Of a DNA stretch of 64,000 nucleotides, positions 36,660-45,850 are shown one piece after another. The notes below the pieces were generated by a model. It was given only the letters and a program-made list of their open reading frames with translations. It searched no databases and had not been told where the DNA came from. The first letter of the stretch is position 1, and each line of letters opens with the position of its first letter. The stretch lies in NCBI RefSeq assembly GCF_009846885.1, contig NZ_WUWM01000004.1:1-64000 (forward strand), in the 5' to 3' direction. The stretch is from Paenibacillus puerhi. GTDB lineage: Bacteria > Bacillota > Bacilli > Paenibacillales > NBRC-103111. The position numbers were made by a program, and so were the translations under genes.

Positions 36660-38255
36660 CTAGATCTCCTTCTCGCGCACATAGAGGCTCAGATGCTCCA
36701 GCATCCGTGACAGATCCCTGTCCTTCAGCCCTCCCATACAGGCCATTTGTACCCAGTTGCGTGCAAGGAGATATTCGCTCTCATACTGCAGCTCAAAGCC
36801 TTGATCGCCCATATACTCGCCGAGCCTTCTGGAGGCTAGCCGCTCCGGCAGGACAAGCGTCAGCATATAAGGCGTTTGATGTTCACGCGAGGCGAGCACC
36901 TGCAACCCCAACGCCTCCACAGCGTCACGCATCCGGTCTAACCGGGCGGACTGGACGCCAAACGGATCGCCATGCTCGTATACGGATAGCGCTGCTTGAA
37001 GCGCCGCCAGCAGGTTGGACGATTGCGAGAAGGGCACGCCCTCCGCATGATGATACAGCGATGCATCCACATAGGGAGGTATGCCCGGAGTAGCCGCTGC
37101 GTCAGCCAAGGGCGTGTCCTGCATACCGCGCAGGATGAAGCTGAGCCCCGTATACGAGCCGAGCGCTTTGCCGCTGACGCCGCTTGCCCAGCGTACGCCT
37201 GACAGGTCGAGGGGTACCGCACCCAGGCTGCTGACGCAATCCGCCGCCAGGGAGAGCCCATGCCTGCGGGCTATCGCTTTGAGGCGTTCCAGATCGTTGA
37301 GAACTCCTGTCGAGGTTTCCCCGTGGACGAACCACAGCCAGGCGTAGGCGCCCTTCTCTACCGCAGCTTCCACTTGCCCGTAGTCGTAGGGCTCCCCGTA
37401 AGCAGCCGTAAGCGAATCGTGCTCAAGCTCCCAGCGCTGCGCATGACGCAGCAGCCTTTGGCCGAATTCCCCGTTGGCCAGTATAAGTCCGCGTCCTCCG
37501 GTCCGGCGCAGCTCCCCCGCGATCGCGTCGTTGGCAAGAGTGCCGCTGCCCAGCAGGATGTCGACGGAGCCCGCGCCGGTTAACGCCGCCAGCTTCCTGC
37601 GCACCGTCTCATGCAGCCGGAGGAATGCCTGCGAACGATGGGGAATCGGGCGCCGCAGCAGCGCGCGCGTGACTTCCGGAATAATCTCCACAGGTCCGGC
37701 CATAAAGCTGACCGCCTTCTGGATCAGTCCATAAGCCCGGGAAGACTCGTAAGAGGACGGAGTCATGTACATCGGCTGGTACCGCGCCTGTTCGCTGCCT
37801 ACCAAACCGCCGAACGGAATAAAGCCGAGATGCTCGTATAGTCTAAGCTCCCGGGTTGTCCCCGAGATGACGGCCATCTCGTAATCCCGCGACTCCATAT
37901 AACGGTCTAGATAGCGAATCAGCCCGTACAGGAGGCGGCTGCCCCGGTAGGCCTTATCCACGGCCAGCAGCCGGATTTCCACCATCCGCTCCGGGCGGAA
38001 AGGCAGCAGCCCCTCGAAGCCGTCTATCTTCTCTTCGAGCGAGAACGGCCGGCGGTCGCGGACGGCCAGCATACCTGCCACCCGTTCCCCGTCGACGGCA
38101 AGGATGTACGTATTCTCGGCATGAAACCGATCCACAAGCAGGCGGGCTTCATTCGGCTCATGCTGCGGAATTTCCTCCACGAACGTCTCGTAGTTCAATC
38201 GAAAAATTTGTTCCATATCCCGCTGCGTCTCGGCAGTCCTGTATCTGATAGCCAT
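36660..38255 (-). CDS. GNAT acyltransferase-class V aminotransferase fusion
   Basis: 531 residues. An N-terminal GNAT domain (about 1-165; MEQIFRLNYETFVEEIP resembles acyl-homoserine-lactone and N-acyl amino acid synthases; MVEIRLLAVDKAYRGS) is fused to a PLP-dependent class V aminotransferase (about 185-530) with GPVEIIPEVTRALL, HGETSTGV, D339 (AADCVSSLG) and PLP lysine K363 (ASGVSGKALGS). The architecture suggests amine formation followed by N-acylation. It starts 6 bp after the PlsY-like gene, so the two form an operon (AAGGAG upstream of the start). The substrate is unknown; lipid or lipoamino acid products are plausible. Confidence 0.85.
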   Translation of the reverse strand: MAIRYRTAETQRDMEQIFRLNYETFVEEIPQHEPNEARLLVDRFHAENTYILAVDGERVAGMLAVRDRRPFSLEEKIDGFEGLLPFRPERMVEIRLLAVDKAYRGSRLLYGLIRYLDRYMESRDYEMAVISGTTRELRLYEHLGFIPFGGLVGSEQARYQPMYMTPSSYESSRAYGLIQKAVSFMAGPVEIIPEVTRALLRRPIPHRSQAFLRLHETVRRKLAALTGAGSVDILLGSGTLANDAIAGELRRTGGRGLILANGEFGQRLLRHAQRWELEHDSLTAAYGEPYDYGQVEAAVEKGAYAWLWFVHGETSTGVLNDLERLKAIARRHGLSLAADCVSSLGAVPLDLSGVRWASGVSGKALGSYTGLSFILRGMQDTPLADAAATPGIPPYVDASLYHHAEGVPFSQSSNLLAALQAALSVYEHGDPFGVQSARLDRMRDAVEALGLQVLASREHQTPYMLTLVLPERLASRRLGEYMGDQGFELQYESEYLLARNWVQMACMGGLKDRDLSRMLEHLSLYVREKEI

Positions 38256-38261
38256 AGCCGC

Positions 38262-38849
38262 TCAACTCCTTCGCTGCATCCAGAACGCTTTGATATTGAC
38301 CCGATGGGCATAAAAAATCGCCGCAGCCACCCCGCTTGCCAGAGCGACAACTGCCGGTCCCTGACCCTGATACGTATACAGCACCAACACGGGGAATAGC
38401 CCCACCCCGCACAAGCCTGCCGGCGTCCAGGAGCGGAACGCCAGAAGAAGGATGGCGGCGATCGCTATCATCGCGAGCCATATGGCTCCATCGAACAGCA
38501 GCGCTCCCCCGCAAAATACGGACATCCCCTTCCCCCCGCGAAACGAAAGAAACGCAGGAAACAGATGCCCCAGCACGACGGCCAGGAAGGCCGCGAGCGT
38601 AAAGGCGGGGCCGGCATCCATCGTCTTGGCGCAGCCCACGACCAGCGCCCCTTTGGCTGCATCGCCGATGAAGGTCCAGAAGAAGGCCGAGCGGCCGTAG
38701 ATTCTTCCCGCGTTCCTTGCGCCCGGATTCCCGCTGCCGACTGTCCGCAGATCGCGTCCGTCCTTCAGCATCGCGATCCAGTACCCCGCCAGCAGTCCGC
38801 CCAGCCCGTAGCTGAGCAGCATAAACGCTCCGGCAGCCCATATCGTCAT
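38262..38849 (-). CDS. PlsY-like glycerol-3-phosphate acyltransferase
   Basis: 195 residues with five to six membrane helices and the PlsY motifs: GSGNPGARNAGR (phosphate-binding loop), then VVLGHLFPAFLSFRGGKGMS (GHxxP...GGKG). PlsY transfers acyl from acyl-phosphate to glycerol-3-phosphate. The housekeeping plsY is usually elsewhere (with parE or alone), so this divergent copy in an operon with a GNAT-aminotransferase may be a specialised paralogue acting on another acceptor. AGGAGAGG precedes the ATG. Confidence 0.88.
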   Translation of the reverse strand: MTIWAAGAFMLLSYGLGGLLAGYWIAMLKDGRDLRTVGSGNPGARNAGRIYGRSAFFWTFIGDAAKGALVVGCAKTMDAGPAFTLAAFLAVVLGHLFPAFLSFRGGKGMSVFCGGALLFDGAIWLAMIAIAAILLLAFRSWTPAGLCGVGLFPVLVLYTYQGQGPAVVALASGVAAAIFYAHRVNIKAFWMQRRS

Positions 38850-38963
38850 CCTCTACCTCTCCTTCCGGCAGCGGCCGTTCCTATCGTCCGGCTGCGGCAT
38901 ATCGTCGCTCCCCTATTTTTCCCACTGTTGCTCCAGTATAAAAACAATCTCCGGAAGAAGGGA

Positions 38964-38983
38964 GTACTATCTTTATATAGTAC
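38964..38983. promoter_or_regulatory. Putative operator palindrome upstream of the PlsY-like operon
   Basis: GTACTAT-N6-ATAGTAC (38964-38983) is a perfect 7+7 palindrome with a 6-bp spacer in an AT-rich patch between the divergent PlsY-like and DUF1540 genes. Several MarR/GntR-type sites look like this. No regulator is identified. Confidence 0.4.
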
Positions 38984-39089
38984 CCGTTCCCCGGGCGTCT
39001 TCCCCAACCTCGGGTTTCTTCCCTGACTCGGTTTATAATAGGGTTTATATCGAAGCCCTAGAGGGTAAATACACCATGAGGTGATGAAC

Positions 39090-39308
39090 ATGGAAAACCC
39101 AATGGTAAAATGCAGCATTGCCAACTGCGAATACTGGGAGCAGGGCAATAACTGCAACGCGGAAGTAATTATGATCGAAGTGAACGCGCATGCGAACAAG
39201 CCCGAGCCCCAAGCCGAGCACGGACAATCCTATGATACCCGGCATCGGGATTCCGCAAGCAACGTCACCGATACCTGTTGTCATACCTTTTCCGAGCGAG
39301 CTCATTGA
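39090..39308 (+). CDS. DUF1540 protein
   Basis: 72 residues from the ATG at 39090 (GAGGTG upstream). The Cys arrangement VKCSIANCEYW-QGNNC and DTCCHTFSE matches DUF1540, a small metal-binding-like family common in Clostridia and Bacilli, of unknown function. It is divergent from the PlsY-like operon. A terminator hairpin lies just beyond the stop. Confidence 0.8.
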   Translation: MENPMVKCSIANCEYWEQGNNCNAEVIMIEVNAHANKPEPQAEHGQSYDTRHRDSASNVTDTCCHTFSERAH

Positions 39309-39331
39309 CGCCACTCCCATATCTCTGTGTA

Positions 39332-39370
39332 AAAAAAGCGAAACCTGGCCGACGACGGGCCAGGTTTCTT
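39332..39370. terminator. Bidirectional terminator between DUF1540 and Pro-rich genes
   Basis: GAAACCTGGCC (39340-39350) pairs perfectly with GGCCAGGTTTC (39358-39368). The minus-strand product ends in a run of T (AGCGCTTTTTTT-type); the plus-strand side has only CTTAG. Confidence 0.7.
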
Positions 39371-39461
39371 AGTGCGGCTTTGCAGCAAGCCAAGCCATGC
39401 GGATGTAGTCGACCGCCTAGTAAGGCTCCCTATGTTTAATCGTTTGTGCACAATTGGGCAA

Positions 39462-39508
39462 ATAAGGCCTATCCCGAGCAGCTTGCACAAGCCGGGGATA
39501 GACCTTAT
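39462..39508 (-). terminator. Hairpin after the Pro-rich protein gene
   Basis: ATAAGGCCTATCCC (39462-39475) and GGGATAGACCTTAT (39495-39508) pair over 14 bp with one mismatch. On the minus strand the stem is followed by TTGCCC, so the T-tract is weak. Confidence 0.5.
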
Positions 39509-39573
39509 ACGGTAAGCTGGAGCCGCCTAATTGCAGAACAGCTTGGGCGTCAGGTGCCGCTCTGCCGTTCGCC

Positions 39574-39780
39574 TCAAGGCGTCTGGGGAGGGAGCTCCTG
39601 CGGCAGCTCAGGCTGAATCTCAGGGATGACATCCGGCTGGATCTCCGGAAGGGGAGACGGCTGAATCTCGGGACCCGGCTGCTCCGGCTTAATCTCCGGC
39701 GGGGATGGAGGAATGACATCCGGCTCCGGACGCGGCGGAAGCTCTTCCGGAGGTTTGGGTTGATTCAAGGAATCGGACAT
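39574..39780 (-). CDS. Proline-rich repeat peptide
   Basis: 68 residues from the ATG at 39780 (AAAGGAG upstream). Almost the whole protein is a Pro/Glu/Ile/Gln low-complexity tract made of degenerate units such as PEIQP, PDVIP and PPEIK, beginning SDSLNQPKPPEELPP. It has no signal peptide or Cys. It is a real candidate because of its strong ribosome-binding site and terminator, but function is unknown; a wall-spanning or spore-coat-type linker is one guess. Confidence 0.65.
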   Translation of the reverse strand: MSDSLNQPKPPEELPPRPEPDVIPPSPPEIKPEQPGPEIQPSPLPEIQPDVIPEIQPELPQELPPQTP

Positions 39781-39859
39781 AGAGATCGGCACTCCTTTCG
39801 TTTATAGAAAGGAATTACCCCATTTGTTCGCAGATGAATAGCGCTAACGGCCTGGAGCG

Positions 39860-40282
39860 TCAGGTAGACCGGCTGCTCCGCATCCCGGCCAGGATCTTCA
39901 GCCCGCCACCGTCATTCTCCGCGAGCTTCTTATACTCGGGAGACTCCACTCCATATAAAGCGATTTTGCCCTCCTTGTCGAAGTGAATGCCCCAGCCATA
40001 TTTCTTCGGCAGCATGGAAGCGCGCAAGCAGGCATGAGATCGTTGGAAAAACTCGTTCCAAAGCTGCTCGCCTCGCGCCTCCAGCTCTTCCGGCGGGATG
40101 CCCTTGTGACGGATATGCACCTCGAAGAGCAGCTCCTCCTGCGTATACGCATAAGGGCTGCCCGCGAGCAGCTCATACTCAATCCCATGCTTCGAAGGCC
40201 CGTTTTTCTTTTCTTGCGGTACCAGGCCTACAGTAGCTTTACTATCCGGGGATACGGTTATGAAAGTATCGTAGTAGTTCAT
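39860..40282 (-). CDS. DUF6157-like protein
   Basis: 140 residues from the ATG at 40282 (AAGGAGA upstream). It starts MNYYDTFITVSPDSKATVGLVP, a pattern of the DUF6157 family, and has KYGWGIHFDKEGKIALYG near the C-terminus. It is soluble, of unknown function. The assignment rests on N-terminal resemblance. Confidence 0.75.
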   Translation of the reverse strand: MNYYDTFITVSPDSKATVGLVPQEKKNGPSKHGIEYELLAGSPYAYTQEELLFEVHIRHKGIPPEELEARGEQLWNEFFQRSHACLRASMLPKKYGWGIHFDKEGKIALYGVESPEYKKLAENDGGGLKILAGMRSSRST

Positions 40283-40461
40283 GCGCCAGTCTCCTTTTTC
40301 CCTTATTATATACGTCAGCATGGCGGCTAAACACGCTGACGGGCTTACGCCTTTGACGGGAGGCTGCGTACCCTCGGGCCAGCCCGGGTTGCCCGTACTT
40401 CGGTCTCAGCCGCCGGATCCCGCTTATCCCGACTTATAGCCACATCCACTGCCACAGCCGT

Positions 40462-41589
40462 TTAAGGCTTGCGGTAACGCTGCATAAGCGTCTGCATGGC
40501 GGGAGTAACCTCCGGTCCCAGTTCCTCACTTACCTGCTGCTGAAGACGATCGATCAATTTTAATACGGCGCCTCCGTTGCCCGCCGCATCCAGATGAAGC
40601 AGCAGACGGTAGTAGTGCATATTCGCGTAAGGCTCAAGCTCGATCAGCTTGCGGAGCAGAGCCTCGCGCCGTGGTCCCTGGGCATGGTTGAGCGCCCGCT
40701 CCAGCGCCTGGACATAGGCTGCACGCAGCTCGTCGCGCCGCCCCTCCGCCCACCGATAATATTCGGTCTCGAAGTAATCCCCCCGGTACAGGGCGAGCAG
40801 CTCCTCGACTTCGGCCTCCTCCGCATCGCGCAGCTTGGACTCCAGCCGCTTGACGTCGCTGGCGATGCTCTCGACACGGAGCATGTACCGCTCATCGGTA
40901 AACACGACCATCTCGTGACAGCCAACCGCCTTCAGCATATGGCGCAGATGATACATGGTCGTATGGAACAAGGCCTGTGCCCGATCTGCGGACAGCTCCG
41001 GCCACAGCGCATCCAGAATATGATGGCGATAGACCGGCATGCCGTCATGATGCCACAAATAGGCGAACAGCTCCTTCGTCTTCCTCGTCCGCCAGCTGAG
41101 CAGCTCCCCCTTGGCCGTGTAAAGCTCCAAGCTTCCCAGAGCATTCAGCTTCAGCGGCGGCTCGCAGCCCGGCGACTCGGCCCCATCGGGCTTGGGGTCC
41201 GTTTCCGGGGCAGGGACAGCCCTGGCCATCCGGGAGGGCCGGTACCGGCTGATGAAGGTCGCCAGCCGATCCTTCGACACAGGCTTCATCAGATAGCCCC
41301 GGGCGTACAAGTCAAAGGCGTGAAGGGCATATTCTTTGTAAGCCGTCACGAAGACGATATCGGCTTCGCTGCAGCGCTGCTGCAGCTGCTCGGCGGCGGC
41401 CAGACCATGAAGGCCCGGCATCTCGATATCAAGGAAGATCAAGTCGGGCTGGAGCCTCGCCACCTGCTCCAGCGCCTCATCCGCACGCAGAAACCTTCCT
41501 AATACAGTCACCCCGCCGATCTCCTCCAGCAGGATCTCAAGCACATCCAGCGCAATTTCTTCGTCGTCAATCAAGATCGCTTTGATCAT
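40462..41589 (-). CDS. Response regulator with winged-helix and BTAD output domains
   Basis: 375 residues from the ATG at 41589 (GGAGGG upstream). The receiver has D9/D10 and phospho-acceptor D54 (LIFLDIEMPG). After a linker comes a winged helix (about 130-210; RTRKTKELFAYLWHHDG) and a BTAD helical domain (about 245-375) as in SARP/AfsR-type activators. It overlaps the end of the upstream hybrid kinase gene by 23 bp, so it is its cognate partner by translation coupling. Confidence 0.9.
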   Translation of the reverse strand: MIKAILIDDEEIALDVLEILLEEIGGVTVLGRFLRADEALEQVARLQPDLIFLDIEMPGLHGLAAAEQLQQRCSEADIVFVTAYKEYALHAFDLYARGYLMKPVSKDRLATFISRYRPSRMARAVPAPETDPKPDGAESPGCEPPLKLNALGSLELYTAKGELLSWRTRKTKELFAYLWHHDGMPVYRHHILDALWPELSADRAQALFHTTMYHLRHMLKAVGCHEMVVFTDERYMLRVESIASDVKRLESKLRDAEEAEVEELLALYRGDYFETEYYRWAEGRRDELRAAYVQALERALNHAQGPRREALLRKLIELEPYANMHYYRLLLHLDAAGNGGAVLKLIDRLQQQVSEELGPEVTPAMQTLMQRYRKP

Positions 41590-44500
41590 AAAGGCCCTCC
41601 GGCAATTTAAACTGGAACCGGGCCCCCTCACCAGGGCGGCTCCGTATATGTAGCTTCTGCGCATAGAGCATCTGCAGCCGGCGGTTGACATTCCCGATGC
41701 CGATGCCTGTACGCTGCTGGCTGGTCAGTTGTGTCAGCGTCTCTTCATCCATCCCCACGCCATCATCCTCTACTACAAGGTTCACCGCTCCGCCCCTGTC
41801 ACGAAACACCCGAATCTCCACCGTACCGCCGCTCGGCTTCGGACCGATGCCATGACGCACCGCGTTTTCGACCAGCGGCTGGAGCGTCAGCGGCGGTATC
41901 TTGAAGTTCAAGTCGGTTTCCAGCCGATAGCGGACCTCCAGTCGGCTTCCGAAGCGAAGCTGCTCAATAGCCAGATACGCCCTAACCAGCTCCAGCTCCT
42001 TTTCGAAGGGAACCAGATTCCCTTGGAACACAAAAGTAAACTTGGCCCGCAAGTATGTAGCCAGATGATCGATGGTCTCCCTAAGCTTGTCGACATCTTT
42101 GTAGCTGAGCCCCACCAGGGCATTCATGCTGTTATAAAGAAAGTGGGGCGTAATCTGGGCCTGCAAAAAATCCATCTCCCGGCGGACCGCTTGTTCCGAC
42201 GACCTCTTCACGGCCACGAGGGAACGGACCCGGGCCTTGAGCTCCGCCAGCTCAAAGGGCTTCTGCAAAATATCGTTGGCCCCGGCCTGGAAGGAGGCCA
42301 GGATATCGCCGTGCTGACCGGAAGCGGTCAGCATTAACACCGGCAGCTCCGCCAGATTGTGCAGCTTGCGGATTTCGCGGCATACGTCAAGGCCCGAGAT
42401 ACCAGGCATCATCAGATCGAGCAGCACAAGATCGGGCGGCGGCGACTGGGCCAGATACTCCAGGGCCTCGCCTCCGCTTTGGACCGCCTTGTACGCGTAG
42501 TTCATGGACAGTACCGCATCGGCGCCAATTTTCAGATTGGAACGCTCATCATCCACGATAAGCACCGTGACTCCATCCGATGCCGCTGCGACCAGCGATT
42601 CCGGGAAGTCTTCCGTCTCTTCCTCCGAGCTCCGCCAAGAAACCGGCGAATCCCTCTCCCCAGGCTCGGCAATCGGAAGGAAAAAAGTAAAGGCTGACCC
42701 TTGCCCTTGCTGGGATACAACCTCCAATCGTCCCCCTTGAAGCTCCACCAGTTGCTTGGTGATGCTGAGCCCAAGCCCAATGCCCGAGCGGTCGCCTACG
42801 TCGGCCGAGGAAGTTTCGAAGGGATCGAACACCCGGGCCAGCTGCTCGGGGGCCATCCCGATCCCCGTATCCGCTACCGTAATGGCCAGTTCGTCGCCAT
42901 GCTTCCGCGCATAAATCCGAACAGAGCCCCGGTCTGTAAATTTCATCCCATTTTCCAGCAAATTGTATACAATCTGGCGAAGCCGGTTCTCATCCGCCAA
43001 TACGAGCGGCAGCTCCGGAGAAAGCTCGTCCAGAAGAGCGACCTGCTTGTTGCGGGGAGCTATGGACAGCATGTCGAACACCAGGCGAACCGTCATCCCA
43101 AGGTCTACAGGCGTCTGGTGAATGCGAAGCCGGCCTGCCCTGATCTGCGACATGTCCAGAATATCGTGGATAAGACCGGCCAGCCGCCGTCCGACCAAAT
43201 TCATCAGCCGGATATTTTCCCGATGCTGCGGGCTAAGCGCCGCTTCCCGGTCGTCAAGCAATGTCTGCGACAAATTAATAATCCCATGCAGCGGCGTCCG
43301 CAGCTCGTGAGAGGTTTTGGCCAGAAACTCATCCTTGTGCCGGTCATGAGCGATCAGCTGCAAGGAAAGCTGTTCATTGCGCACGAAGGCCCGCTGCAGC
43401 CGGTTGGAGGAAAGGAAGGCCAGCGAAAAGACCAATAACAACGGGGTCACAATCATGAAGTAAGGATGGTCCATCCCCAGCTCATACCGGTATTGGGCGG
43501 ATATCCAGGTCAGGATCATAAAAAATACGTTTAATGCCATAAAAACCGGCAAATATAAGCCTCTGTTGCGAAGCCGAAAGAGAACGACGAAAATATCAAT
43601 AAACGTTGCGGCCTGCAAGAGAATATTGAACGGCTGCGTATAACCGAGATAATCATTGGGGCCGAACAGGATGACTAGGCAGTAAGCATAGGCGATCCAG
43701 CGCATGGTCCGGAAAAAGGGACGATCCAGCTCGTCCAGATACCGGTAAATGTACAGGCTGAAAAACAGAAAGGACAGCAAGGCCGTGATGAACAGTATTT
43801 TCTGCAGCCATACGAACGGCAGCTCCGGAAAAAGCGCGGCCGCCAATATTTCATTATCGATACTGAAGAAAACACCCGCAGCCAAACAAAACAGACTCAG
43901 GAACATCAGATGCCGTTCCTTGCTCCATTGTCTGAACATACCCGCGAAGTAAAGTCCGAATACTACCATCGTCGTCAGCAGCACCATATCGGTCAGTCGC
44001 GCCTTGTCTCGGTGCCTGGCCATATCCGTCAGGGGTCCGAACTCGGGAGCCTGGATTAGCCCTCCCTTGAAAAACCGCAGACTTGCAACTTGAATGACGA
44101 TTTCTACCGGACCCGCCTCCACCTTCTCCGACCCGAAGAAAGGGAAATTGCTAGGGATGAACTCCTCCGGAAGCAGGGAAGGCTTCCCGTTGCCGCCAAG
44201 CTCGGTTCCGTTTATAAACCACCGGCTGGACAGCCTCGTTTTCTTAGCCCGAACGCTGTAAATACCCGGTTGCTCCACCTGAACCACGAGCCGATAAGTG
44301 CCTGCGCCATAGCCCGCTTTCCCGTCGGCCGAAACTTCATCCTTCCAGCTGCCCGGCACGTTAATTAGTTTTCCGGTCGCGGGCAGAACAGGATTGCTGC
44401 GGAAGTCGGCAGGGGTAAGCAGCTGGTTCGGGTAAAATTCCCATTGCCCGCGGAGAGGCAGCACGCCGTTCTTCTGGTAGTCCCAGTCACGGGCATCCAG

Positions 44501-44620
44501 GATGCCTCCGGCAGCATAATTCATTTTTAAAGAGGGATGAAGCCACTGAAAAATCAGCACGCTGGTCGATGTGACAAACAATAGGATCATCGCAATCAAT
44601 ATGGGGAAAGGCTTCGTCAT
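41567..44620 (-). CDS. Hybrid sensor kinase: 7TM-DISM, HisKA, REC and LytS-like kinase modules
   Basis: 1017 residues. A TM (about 5-25) and extracellular jelly-roll domain (about 40-190) lead into seven hydrophobic segments (about 210-405), then HisKA with H438 (KTSHELRTPLHG) and HATPase. A receiver follows with D735 (LVLLDLMMPG) and K787. The last part carries a second, LytS/YesM-type kinase core with H826 (ITPHFLYNSMNAL) and its own HATPase (about 915-1010). Two kinase modules in one chain around a receiver are unusual. It is co-translated with the BTAD regulator. Confidence 0.92.
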   Translation of the reverse strand: MTKPFPILIAMILLFVTSTSVLIFQWLHPSLKMNYAAGGILDARDWDYQKNGVLPLRGQWEFYPNQLLTPADFRSNPVLPATGKLINVPGSWKDEVSADGKAGYGAGTYRLVVQVEQPGIYSVRAKKTRLSSRWFINGTELGGNGKPSLLPEEFIPSNFPFFGSEKVEAGPVEIVIQVASLRFFKGGLIQAPEFGPLTDMARHRDKARLTDMVLLTTMVVFGLYFAGMFRQWSKERHLMFLSLFCLAAGVFFSIDNEILAAALFPELPFVWLQKILFITALLSFLFFSLYIYRYLDELDRPFFRTMRWIAYAYCLVILFGPNDYLGYTQPFNILLQAATFIDIFVVLFRLRNRGLYLPVFMALNVFFMILTWISAQYRYELGMDHPYFMIVTPLLLVFSLAFLSSNRLQRAFVRNEQLSLQLIAHDRHKDEFLAKTSHELRTPLHGIINLSQTLLDDREAALSPQHRENIRLMNLVGRRLAGLIHDILDMSQIRAGRLRIHQTPVDLGMTVRLVFDMLSIAPRNKQVALLDELSPELPLVLADENRLRQIVYNLLENGMKFTDRGSVRIYARKHGDELAITVADTGIGMAPEQLARVFDPFETSSADVGDRSGIGLGLSITKQLVELQGGRLEVVSQQGQGSAFTFFLPIAEPGERDSPVSWRSSEEETEDFPESLVAAASDGVTVLIVDDERSNLKIGADAVLSMNYAYKAVQSGGEALEYLAQSPPPDLVLLDLMMPGISGLDVCREIRKLHNLAELPVLMLTASGQHGDILASFQAGANDILQKPFELAELKARVRSLVAVKRSSEQAVRREMDFLQAQITPHFLYNSMNALVGLSYKDVDKLRETIDHLATYLRAKFTFVFQGNLVPFEKELELVRAYLAIEQLRFGSRLEVRYRLETDLNFKIPPLTLQPLVENAVRHGIGPKPSGGTVEIRVFRDRGGAVNLVVEDDGVGMDEETLTQLTSQQRTGIGIGNVNRRLQMLYAQKLHIRSRPGEGARFQFKLPEGLYDQSDLD

Positions 44621-44802
44621 ACCCTCATCCTTCGATACTCATGTTCATATATGTAAGAAAATACACATTGTCTCTCTTATTGTAACAGGTTCCGTGGAAA
44701 CGCTCACTCCCCATGGCCTCTTTTTTTCGTCGAAATTTGTAGACGTATGTCCTTATTTGATAGAATAGAGGGGAAGGGTTACAGATCGGGAGGGCGTCTA
44801 CT

Positions 44803-45582
44803 TTGGATTACATTATTTTGGATATCGAATTTAACGGGCGGAAATTCGCCAGCGAGCTGCCGATGGAGGTCATCGAGATCGGAGCGGTCCGGCTGTCTCC
44901 GTCCCTGGAGACCATCGATGAGTTCACGGCGTTGATCAAGCCGGTTTATTTCGCCAAGCTGAACAGCTTTATCAAGAAAAAAACAGGCATTCCCCAGGAG
45001 GATATCGATCAGGCTGCCGGCTTCGTCCCGGTAATTACCGACTTCGTCGCTTGGCTCGACCGCAGCGAATCGTATCTGCTGTTTACCTGGGGCGGCGAGG
45101 ATATGAAGCGGATCGTACAGGATACGCGCATGCATAAGCTGGATGACGCTTATTGGATGGGCGCTCCTTATTTCGACCTGCTGAAGGGATATACGCGCTA
45201 TAAAAACGTGACAAACGACGTGAGCGTGGAAGCGGCTCTGCTCGACCTGAACATTGCAGCCGAGGGCTCCGCTCACCGCGCTCTGGACGACGCCCGCATG
45301 ACGGCGGAGGTATTCCGCCGGATCTTTCCATCGCTGGATTTGGAGCGGGCCCAGTACTATAAGGATTCCTTCTCCAATGCCAAGGAGCGCAGGTTGGTGA
45401 AAAATGCGATCCGGGCTATGGCCGCGCAGAAGGTCGCGCCGGACTGGGATAAGGTGGTCGAGCATTACTTGACCGGCAAGGTGCCGTTGACCGATGCGAG
45501 GAAGGTGGCCGAGCTGCAGGCCTATTTTGCAGCTGAGCTGCTGACGAAGCCGAAGCCGGCTGCACCGAAGAAAGCGGAATAA
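44803..45582 (+). CDS. DEDDh 3'-5' exonuclease
   Basis: 259 residues from a TTG (GGGAGGG upstream). The DEDDh signature starts with D7 and E9 (ILDIEFNGRKF), continues with the TWGGEDMKRI and HRALDDARMTAEV motifs. It resembles the exonuclease III-epsilon/KapD-type family, acting on DNA or RNA 3' ends. A C-terminal extension of about 75 residues is present. It is the first of three genes in a row with exoA, so this could be a repair-related operon. Confidence 0.88.
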   Translation: MDYIILDIEFNGRKFASELPMEVIEIGAVRLSPSLETIDEFTALIKPVYFAKLNSFIKKKTGIPQEDIDQAAGFVPVITDFVAWLDRSESYLLFTWGGEDMKRIVQDTRMHKLDDAYWMGAPYFDLLKGYTRYKNVTNDVSVEAALLDLNIAAEGSAHRALDDARMTAEVFRRIFPSLDLERAQYYKDSFSNAKERRLVKNAIRAMAAQKVAPDWDKVVEHYLTGKVPLTDARKVAELQAYFAAELLTKPKPAAPKKAE

Positions 45583-45612
45583 GTTCCGAACCCGATAGGA
45601 GGTATCGCTAAG

Positions 45613-45813
45613 ATGATCATCGTCTTTCTGCTTCTCGCCGGCTTCGGACTGCTGATGCTGCTCCGTCCTCAGGCGCTATGGGCTCTGACCGAAAGCTGGA
45701 AGTCCGCGGATGCCACGGAGCCATCCGATCTCTACCTATGGTCCACCCGCTTCGGCGGCATCATCTGTCTGCTGGCAGGACTGGGGGGAGCAGGCGCTCT
45801 TCTATATGCATGA
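45613..45813 (+). CDS. DUF6199 small membrane protein
   Basis: 66 residues with an N-terminal TM (about 2-18) and a C-terminal TM (about 46-65), enclosing the conserved ALTESWKSADATEPSDLYL loop. It matches DUF6199, a small family of unknown function. AGGAGG precedes the start; it lies between the DEDDh exonuclease and exoA. Confidence 0.78.
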   Translation: MIIVFLLLAGFGLLMLLRPQALWALTESWKSADATEPSDLYLWSTRFGGIICLLAGLGGAGALLYA

Positions 45814-45850
45814 AACCTATAAGAACGGCCTGACCAAGAGGAGATAACCG

